Positions 58,136-64,000 of a stretch of 64,000 nt of DNA are shown in pieces. Position numbers and translations under genes: made by a program. Position 1 is the stretch's first letter. Each line of letters begins with the position of its first letter. The notes under the pieces were generated by a model. The model was not told the DNA's origin. It worked only from the letters and a program-made list of their open reading frames with translations, and ran no database searches. Source of the stretch: Pantoea agglomerans (GTDB lineage: Bacteria > Pseudomonadota > Gammaproteobacteria > Enterobacterales > Enterobacteriaceae); NCBI RefSeq assembly GCF_020149765.1, contig NZ_CP083809.1, forward strand, positions 3,596,001 to 3,660,000, read 5' to 3'.

Positions 58136-58514
58136 TATTTTCACCTTCGATAATAAGTGAATAGCAGCATTCTGTTTATTTGAAGAGAAGCAAAGCTCAT
58201 TGATTCAGTAGAATACAGCAGCTATTCGCCAGAAAAAATAGTAAAAACATCCATTTTCATGGCGCATTAACGCTATCATTTCAGGTGTAAAAACAGAGCG
58301 GCGTTAATTACGCCAGGGTTAACAGCGGGTATACTTTTCCGGGCATGTCTTTTAGACAGAAAATAGCAATATATCCTGTGGTAAAAAAATAATGCAGCCA
58401 TAACATTATTTCCAGTAATGGAATATATTCACCGGTCGCAGGGAAAGGGAGCCTGATTCATTCACCGGAAAAGAGCCGCCACAGGTGAAGCCGTGAGGCG
58501 GCCCTTTATAAACC
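58136..58514. other. AT-rich region upstream of the bacteriocin-like pair
   Basis: The stretch should hold the leftward promoter of the small-protein pair; I could not define it. It contains GGCGT-TAATT-ACGCC at about 58300-58314. Reading frames here are 20 codons or fewer in the spots I translated, so no immunity gene was found. The yncE-like terminator lies at its right edge. Confidence 0.55.
58473..58510 (-). terminator. terminator of the yncE-like gene
   Basis: On the minus strand GGGCCGCC and GGCGGCTC (G-T pairs) flank a loop and are followed by TTTT, just after the stop codon at 58515. Confidence 0.75.
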
Positions 58515-59603
58515 TTAATTCAGCGCTATGCGCGCCACGCTGTCCGGCCCTTTGCTGCTGTGATCCTTGTTAAAGCCCTGCTTGATGGTGACATAGAGCG
58601 TCTGCCCATCCGGCGTGACCAGCAGGCTATTGGGATGCCCCTCGAACGACCAGCTGTTTTTCACCGCGTAGGTGGTGGCGTCAAGCTGCAGCACCTTCTG
58701 CGATTCACGCTGGCTGATATAGATCTCGTTGCGTTTCGCGTTGAATTTAATGCCCAGCGCGTCGCCGTCAATGCGTTTGATTACCTTGCCGGTGCGCTCA
58801 TCGAACACCAGAGTGGTTTTCGCTTTCGAGTTGTCGGTCACGAACAGACGGCCGGTTGCCGGATCTTCCGCCATGTTCAGCAGCAGATACTCTTTGCCGT
58901 CGCCCGCGGTCAGACGCTTCTCAATCTTATGGCTGCGCGGGTTGATCACCAGGATTTCGCCGCCGCCGTTCGCGGCGTAGATGCGATCGGTTACCGGCGA
59001 GTAGATAATGCCAGTGACCCATTTGCCAGCATTTTTAATGCGGCTCTTCAGCTTCATGCTCTGCGCGTCCACCACCCAGATAACGCCCGGATCGCCCACG
59101 CCGCCGATATAGAGCTGGTCGTTATGCAGGAAAATCTCACGCGCGCCGAACGGGAACCCTTTCTCGTTGCGCTCGCTGAACAGGGTGCGCGCCAGCACCT
59201 TGCCTTTAACCGGGTCGATCTTCGAGACGCCGCCATCCAGCGTATTGGTCACGTAGAGCAGGCTGCCGTCCTGGTTCATGGTCATGCCGAAGTTTTTCAG
59301 GTCGGTATAGCCTTTGCCGGTGGTCTCCAGCGTGGTGGGATCGAGGCGATAGATCACGCCGCCGCTGACATCCTTAAAGGCGTCGGCGCTGGCGACGTAG
59401 AGCGCTTTGGCGCCCGGCACGTAAGCCATCTCATACAGGCCAAAGCCGAGTTCGCGCTGTTTCACCGCAGAGGCGGGCTGCGCGGCGGCAGCGGCGGCGG
59501 GCGCCTCGGCTTTTTTCGCCGGTGCCTGACAGGCCGAGAGGCCAAAAGCGGCGGCCAGCGCCAGAGCAAGCGCGGCGTGACGCGGACTGAACAGAGATTT
59601 CAT
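58515..59603 (-). CDS. yncE: YncE-like beta-propeller lipoprotein
   Basis: A 362-residue secreted protein with a seven-bladed YVTN/NHL-type beta-propeller similar to E. coli YncE, an iron-repressed periplasmic protein with DNA-binding reports. Repeats such as YVASADAFKDVSGGVIYRLDP, LYVTNTLDGGVSKIDP and IYAANGGGEILVINP mark blades. Unlike E. coli YncE, the signal peptide ends in a lipobox GLSAC with Cys25, followed by a Pro/Ala-rich tether, so it is predicted to be lipid-anchored. A Fur box lies upstream, consistent with iron control. Confidence 0.86.
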   Translation of the reverse strand: MKSLFSPRHAALALALAAAFGLSACQAPAKKAEAPAAAAAAQPASAVKQRELGFGLYEMAYVPGAKALYVASADAFKDVSGGVIYRLDPTTLETTGKGYTDLKNFGMTMNQDGSLLYVTNTLDGGVSKIDPVKGKVLARTLFSERNEKGFPFGAREIFLHNDQLYIGGVGDPGVIWVVDAQSMKLKSRIKNAGKWVTGIIYSPVTDRIYAANGGGEILVINPRSHKIEKRLTAGDGKEYLLLNMAEDPATGRLFVTDNSKAKTTLVFDERTGKVIKRIDGDALGIKFNAKRNEIYISQRESQKVLQLDATTYAVKNSWSFEGHPNSLLVTPDGQTLYVTIKQGFNKDHSSKGPDSVARIALN

Positions 59604-59669
59604 GCATGACTCCCTTGGGAAATGATGCGCCGCCGCCCGGCTCAGCCGCTGCGGTCAGCGCTCAAAAAG

Positions 59670-59688
59670 AATGAGAATCATACTCATT
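59670..59688 (-). promoter_or_regulatory. Fur box upstream of the yncE-like gene
   Basis: AATGAGAATCATACTCATT is a 19-bp palindrome close to the Fur consensus and lies 66 bases before the start codon. Confidence 0.85.
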
Positions 59689-59730
59689 AACAATCAGTGT
59701 GTAAATGTTGTCCCGCTGCGGCGGCCTCCT

Positions 59731-60648
59731 CTACTTCTCCTGCTTTAAGCGCGCCTGTAAGAAATCCACAAAGGCGGTAATGCGCGTGGGAAGCTGCCGC
59801 TGCGCCTGCCATACTGCGAAAATATCGCCGTCGGGCGCCTGCCATTCAGGCAGTACGTGCAGCAGCTCGCCGCGTTCAACCGCGTGGCGCGCATCCCACC
59901 ACGAGCGCAGCAGAATGCCGTGGCCGTCCAGCGCCATGCGCATCGCGACCTCGCCGTCGTTGGTCAGCAGCGTGCCGCGCACCTTCTGGCTGACGCTCTC
60001 GCTGCCCTGCACAAAGCGCCACAGGGTGAAATCCCCTTCATGCTGGCGCAGCAGAATACAGTTGTGCTGCGCCAGCGCGTGAATATCGGCAGGCAGGCCG
60101 CAGCGCGCAGCGTAGGCGGGCGAACAGCAGAGAATGCGTGGATTGGCGCGCAGCCGACGCGCCACCAGCCGCGAATCGGGCGGCTCCCCGACGCGCACGT
60201 CAATATCGACGTTGGCATCAAGAAAATTAAGCGGCTGGCTGCTGAGCTGCAGCGACAGCGCCAGTTCGGGATGCAGCGCCGCGAACGCCGATACGCAGGG
60301 CGCGACGTGGCGGCGGCCAAAGCCGAACGAGGCGTTGATATTGAGCGTGCCGCGCAGCACCTGAGTCTGGCTGCTCACCGCCTCCTCCAGCGCCGCCAGC
60401 TGATCGAGCAGCGGACGCGCGCCCTCCAGGTAGCGCCGTCCTTCCGCCGTCAGCTCCAGCCGTCGCGTGGTGCGCCTCAGCAGCTGCACGCCGAGGCGTC
60501 GCTCAAGCTGGCTGAGACGCTTGCTGACCGCCGCCAGCGACAGGCCGAGATCGCGCGCCGCCGCCGTCAGGCTGCCAAGGGAGGCGATGCGCACAAAGAA
60601 GGCGAGATCGTCGGTGGAGGTGCGGGATTCTCTACTTTGATTCAACAT
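59731..60648 (-). CDS. LysR family regulator (DmlR-like)
   Basis: A 305-residue LysR protein with an N-terminal helix-turn-helix (DDLAFFVRIASLGSLTAAAR, then LGLSLAAVSKRLSQLERRLG) and effector domain. It is divergent from a tartrate/D-malate dehydrogenase gene with 86 bases between starts, the same layout as dmlR-dmlA in E. coli. It probably activates that gene. The start MLNQSRES is chosen over an ATG 13 codons upstream. Confidence 0.85.
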   Translation of the reverse strand: MLNQSRESRTSTDDLAFFVRIASLGSLTAAARDLGLSLAAVSKRLSQLERRLGVQLLRRTTRRLELTAEGRRYLEGARPLLDQLAALEEAVSSQTQVLRGTLNINASFGFGRRHVAPCVSAFAALHPELALSLQLSSQPLNFLDANVDIDVRVGEPPDSRLVARRLRANPRILCCSPAYAARCGLPADIHALAQHNCILLRQHEGDFTLWRFVQGSESVSQKVRGTLLTNDGEVAMRMALDGHGILLRSWWDARHAVERGELLHVLPEWQAPDGDIFAVWQAQRQLPTRITAFVDFLQARLKQEK

Positions 60649-60734
60649 TGACTTGCGTTTCAGGCTAATTATTTCCCGGTGATGCAAAGTTATACTGCGC
60701 GGACAATTCGAACATCAACCCTGCGAGGTGCCCT

Positions 60735-61811
60735 GTGTCTGAAAAAATCCATCGTATTGCCGTCATTCCCGGCGACGGTATCGGTAAAGAAGTGATGCCG
60801 GAAGGCGTCCGCGTGATGAACGCGGCGGCCGAAAAGTTTGGCATTGCGCTGCGCTGGGAGTGGTTCGACTTCGCCAGCGCCGAATACTGGCAGCAGCACG
60901 GCAAGATGCTGCCCGACGACTGGTTCGCGCAGCTAAAAAGCTTTGATGCGATCTATTTCGGCGCGGTGGGCTGGCCGGCGATCGTGCCGGATCACGTCTC
61001 GCTGTGGGGATCCCTGCTGCAGTTCCGCCGCGAATTCGATCAGTACGTCAACCTGCGGCCGGTGCGCCTGATGCCTGGCGTTAAGGCACCGCTGGCGAAC
61101 CGTAAGCCGGGCGACATCGACTTTTACGTGGTGCGAGAAAACACCGAGGGCGAATACACCAGCGTCGGCGGCACTCTGTTCCCCGGCACCGAGCGCGAAG
61201 TGGTGATCCAGGAGACGGTGATGACGCGCGTCGGCGTCGACCGCATCCTGAAGTTCGCCTATGAGCTGGCCAACAGCCGCCCGAAAAAACATCTCACCTC
61301 CGCCACCAAATCCAACGGCATCGCCATTACCATGCCCTACTGGGACAAGCGCGTCGAGGCGATGGGCGAGCACTACCCGCAGGTCAGCGTCGACAAGTAC
61401 CATATCGATATTCTTACCGCCAACTTCGTGCTGCACCCCGACTGGTTCGACGTGGTGGTCGCCAGCAACCTGTTCGGCGACATTCTTTCCGATCTCGGCC
61501 CCGCCTGCACCGGCACCATCGGTATCGCCCCCTCGGCCAATATCAATCCCGAAGGCCTCTTCCCCAGCCTGTTTGAGCCGGTACACGGCTCCGCCCCCGA
61601 CATCGCGGGCAAAGGCGTGGCCAACCCCATCGGCCAGATCTGGTGCGGGGCGATGATGCTGGAGCATCTGGGCTATAAAGCGGCGGGCGACGCGGTGCTC
61701 GACGCCATTGAACGCACGCTGGCGCAGGGCGAGTGCCTGACGCGCGATCTCGGCGGCGACGCCAGCACCGAAGCGCTCGGCGCAGCGATTGCCGCCGCGC
61801 TCAACGCTTAA
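60735..61811 (+). CDS. dmlA: tartrate dehydrogenase / D-malate dehydrogenase (decarboxylating)
   Basis: A 358-residue NAD-dependent beta-decarboxylating dehydrogenase close to DmlA/TtuC. It oxidises D-malate or tartrate. Conserved parts are IPGDGIGKEVMPEG, FGAVGWPAIVPDHVSLWGSLL, RREFDQYVNLRP, YVVRENTEGEY and SNLFGDILSDLGPACTGTIGIAPSANINPEG with the metal-binding aspartates. It starts at a GTG preceded by CGAGG. Its stop overlaps the convergent GH28 gene stop by 4 bases. Confidence 0.9.
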   Translation: MSEKIHRIAVIPGDGIGKEVMPEGVRVMNAAAEKFGIALRWEWFDFASAEYWQQHGKMLPDDWFAQLKSFDAIYFGAVGWPAIVPDHVSLWGSLLQFRREFDQYVNLRPVRLMPGVKAPLANRKPGDIDFYVVRENTEGEYTSVGGTLFPGTEREVVIQETVMTRVGVDRILKFAYELANSRPKKHLTSATKSNGIAITMPYWDKRVEAMGEHYPQVSVDKYHIDILTANFVLHPDWFDVVVASNLFGDILSDLGPACTGTIGIAPSANINPEGLFPSLFEPVHGSAPDIAGKGVANPIGQIWCGAMMLEHLGYKAAGDAVLDAIERTLAQGECLTRDLGGDASTEALGAAIAAALNA

Positions 61812-63136
61812 TCGGTGACGAAAGGCTGCGGATTCCAGCCTGGCGGCAGCGGCTCAGGCCGCTCAACCGCCAGGTGATGCCAGCGCAGATTTTCGACCCC
61901 GCGCGCAAAGAGCGCAGGCAGGCCGCCGGGATAGCGCTCCACGCCGAACGCCTCCCCGGTCGCGGGATCGAGCCGGTAGGCGTTATCCAGCCCCATGCCG
62001 GTGGGCGCGTCCGGATTGCACGGCGGCCGAATATCAAACTGCCCCTGCGCGCCATCGCGGCTGACCACCTGACGCAGCTGCACATCGGCGATCAGCACGT
62101 CGCGAATATCGCCCGGCTGCGCGGCGTGCAGGTTAATCGCCCCTTCCGCCACGCCGCTCGCCTGCGTGAACTGCAGCTGCTCAACCCGCCCCGGCCGCAC
62201 CGCCGGATCGCGCGGACGCACCGACACAAACAGCGGATCCGCTTTGCCCCAGTGACACGGCGGCGCGTAGTGACAGACAAACGTCAGATGGCTGAACAGC
62301 AGACGCCGCATGGCACCGCCGTCGCGCGACAGAATGCCGATGCCGCGGTTGGAGTCAAACAGGGTGCAGTTAGTGACGGTGACATCCTCGATATCGTCAA
62401 AGGTTTCGGTGCCGATCTTAAAGGCGCAGCTGTAGGAGCGCAGCAGGCAGTTGCTGATGGTGATCTGCCGCGCGGGGCGGCGTAGCGCCTCGGGCTTCCA
62501 GGTGGTTTTGATGCAGATGGCGTCATCCGCCGCGCTAAAGTAGCTGTTGCTGACAAACACCGCCTCGCAGCTGTCGATGTCGAGCGCGTCGGTATTGGGC
62601 ATCGTCATGGCGTTGTCGATGGTGAGGCGATCGATATGCACATGGCGGCAGCTGACCAGATGCACCGTCCACATCGGCGCCTGGACAATGGTGAATCCCT
62701 CCAGCGTCACCTGCTCGCACGCTTCGAACACGATGATGCGCGGCCGATCGGCGTGCGGCAGCCGGTAGCCCTGGGCGTCGCGCCCGGCGGCGAACCAGAC
62801 CTCGCCGTCACCGTCGATCCTGCCTTTACCGCTGATGGTCAGATTACGCTGGCCAAGCGCGTAAAGCAGGACGTTATGCGACTTCTCAGCGCTGCTCAGG
62901 GTCTGAAAGCGCTGATAATCGGCGCGCTGCGGGCTGGCGAGCAGCACCGCACCCGCCTCCAGGTGCAGCTCAAAGTCGGAAGGCAAATTCAGGCAGCCGC
63001 TGCGGTAGCGTCCGGCGGGCAGCGTCAGGCGACCGCCGCCTGCCGCGGCGATGCGATCGATGGCGCATTGCAGCACCGCCGTATCCAGGGTTTCGCCGTC
63101 GGCGGCGGGATGAAAATCAGCAAGAGAAAGATGCAT
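61808..63136 (-). CDS. GH28-family right-handed beta-helix protein
   Basis: A 442-residue parallel beta-helix protein of the polygalacturonase family without a signal peptide, so probably cytoplasmic. Catalytic aspartate motifs are retained as NTD (181-183) and ADD (Asp204, Asp205). The usual GHG motif is replaced by Ser236-Cys237-Ala238 before KIGTE, and the RIK motif by a NRGIGILSRDGG-type segment. It follows a sugar ABC permease gene after 18 bases, so it probably acts on an imported oligosaccharide. Pectic substrate is possible but not shown. Confidence 0.83.
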   Translation of the reverse strand: MHLSLADFHPAADGETLDTAVLQCAIDRIAAAGGGRLTLPAGRYRSGCLNLPSDFELHLEAGAVLLASPQRADYQRFQTLSSAEKSHNVLLYALGQRNLTISGKGRIDGDGEVWFAAGRDAQGYRLPHADRPRIIVFEACEQVTLEGFTIVQAPMWTVHLVSCRHVHIDRLTIDNAMTMPNTDALDIDSCEAVFVSNSYFSAADDAICIKTTWKPEALRRPARQITISNCLLRSYSCAFKIGTETFDDIEDVTVTNCTLFDSNRGIGILSRDGGAMRRLLFSHLTFVCHYAPPCHWGKADPLFVSVRPRDPAVRPGRVEQLQFTQASGVAEGAINLHAAQPGDIRDVLIADVQLRQVVSRDGAQGQFDIRPPCNPDAPTGMGLDNAYRLDPATGEAFGVERYPGGLPALFARGVENLRWHHLAVERPEPLPPGWNPQPFVTD

Positions 63137-63154
63137 TGTGCGGTATCTCACATT

Positions 63155-63970
63155 TTACTTTACGGCCCCTTCGGTGACGCCGCTGATAAACTTGCGCTGG
63201 AAAATCAGGAACACCACCACCAGCGGCAGGATCACAATCATCGCCCCCGCCATCAGCACCGGAATATCGATGGTGTTTTTGTTCTGAAAGAACATCATGC
63301 CGATCGGCAGCGTGCGCAGCTCATCTTTGTTAACCAGAATCAGCGGGATCAGGAATTCGTTCCAGGTCCAGATAAACAGCAGCAGTCCCAGCGTCGACAG
63401 GGTTGGCCAGATAGCGGGCACCAGAATGCCCCAGAGAATTTTGATCCGTGACGCGCCATCCATTACCGCCGCCTCTACCAGCTCTTTCGGCACCTGCTGG
63501 AAGGCGCTGGCGATCATCAGGGTGGTAAAGGGCAGCGACAGGGCGATCTGAGGCAGGATCAGTGCCAGCCAGGTGTTGGTCAGCCCCATCCAGCGCAGCT
63601 CATGGTAAAGCGGAATAATAAAGGCCTCGCTCGGCAGCACCATCCCCAGCGCCAGCATCGCTGCTATCGCCTTTTTGCCGGGGATCCTCAGCCAGGCAAA
63701 GCCAAACCCGGCCAGAATACCCAGCAGCACGCTGCACAGCACTACCGGGATCACCACCAGCACCGAGTTAAGAAAATAGACGTTGAAGTGGCCCTGCTGC
63801 CAGGCGGTCAGGTAATTTTTGAAGTTCAGCGAGGCGGGCAGCGTAAACACCCCCTGAAACAGCTCCATCTGGGTTTTGAATGAGGTCATCAGCGCCATCA
63901 GAAACGGCAGAATGGTCATCAGCGCCACTATCCAGATCAGCGCGCGTGAAATCACCGGCGTGCTTCGCAT
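63155..63970 (-). CDS. carbohydrate ABC transporter permease (MalG-like)
   Basis: A 271-residue inner-membrane permease of the MalG class with about six membrane segments and the EAA loop EAAVMDGASRIKILWGILVP. It ends RKFISGVTEGAVK, typical of the subfamily. It lies between an upstream permease whose end is at the window edge and the GH28 gene, so it is part of an oligosaccharide uptake operon. Confidence 0.92.
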   Translation of the reverse strand: MRSTPVISRALIWIVALMTILPFLMALMTSFKTQMELFQGVFTLPASLNFKNYLTAWQQGHFNVYFLNSVLVVIPVVLCSVLLGILAGFGFAWLRIPGKKAIAAMLALGMVLPSEAFIIPLYHELRWMGLTNTWLALILPQIALSLPFTTLMIASAFQQVPKELVEAAVMDGASRIKILWGILVPAIWPTLSTLGLLLFIWTWNEFLIPLILVNKDELRTLPIGMMFFQNKNTIDIPVLMAGAMIVILPLVVVFLIFQRKFISGVTEGAVK

Positions 63971-64000
63971 CAGTAACGCTCCTTTAAGGCGAGATGGATC
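63970..64000 (-). CDS. 3' end of an upstream permease gene (partial)
   Basis: On the minus strand the window edge reads IHLALKERY then TGA, with the stop overlapping the next ATG by one base (TGATG). Coupling and position suggest the MalF-like partner permease; only nine residues are visible. Confidence 0.5.
   Translation of the reverse strand, partial: IHLALKERY

Overview
The window is chromosomal DNA of a GC-rich member of the Enterobacterales, most likely Erwiniaceae (Pantoea, Erwinia or Mixta-like). Gene order and protein sequences follow the Escherichia coli backbone closely. Several E. coli neighbours are missing (yrbL, elbB, yhcC, mdh, frdABCD, ampC, sugE). Species-level placement is inference; no ribosomal RNA is present.

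Backbone block 1 (1-25623, E. coli 72-min region). It opens with the 5'-truncated yrbG, then kdsD, kdsC, lptC, lptA, lptB (LPS sugar synthesis and LPS transport), rpoN, hpf, ptsN, rapZ, npr (nitrogen PTS and sigma-54), and a convergent mtgA. The sRNA gene arcZ faces arcB. Next come gltB-gltD, sspA-sspB, rplM-rpsI, zapE, zapG, degQ and degS. At degS the order jumps from the 72-min to the 94-min region.

Backbone block 2 (25701-38805, E. coli 94-min region). It holds epmA, blc, the entericidin genes ecnA and ecnB (too short for many gene callers), efp, epmB, yjeI, groS-groL with a sigma-32 promoter, fxsA, aspA with a CRP site, dcuA, cutA, dsbD, a yjdC-like regulator and tRNA-Phe. All three EF-P lysylation genes (efp, epmA, epmB) lie within 3.8 kb.

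Accessory region (38806 to the end), starting at the 3' end of tRNA-Phe. A second copy of the last 17 nt of the tRNA lies 168 bp downstream and looks like an attachment-site scar. Section (a), 39037-48158, is a divergent catabolic and transport cluster: M20 deacylase, DUF1028 protein, RidA, flavin monooxygenase and a LysR regulator on one side; a fused permease-ATPase, PhyH-type dioxygenase, solute-binding protein and class II aldolase on the other. Section (b), 48155-55843, is an inositol/3-keto-sugar type island with three Gfo/Idh/MocA dehydrogenases, two TIM-barrel isomerase/epimerase proteins and two LacI regulators, tied together by a repeated palindromic operator. Section (c) is yghU and a DUF1330 gene. 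Section (d), 57432-58135, is a pair of small paralogous proteins with double-glycine leaders and perfect six-fold glycine zippers, the best candidate here for an undescribed system (a two-peptide, Cdz-like bacteriocin). Section (e) is a Fur-box-preceded yncE-like lipoprotein gene, a dmlR-dmlA-type pair, and a GH28-family protein downstream of sugar ABC permease genes that run off the window.

No IS element, CRISPR array or phage structural gene was seen.
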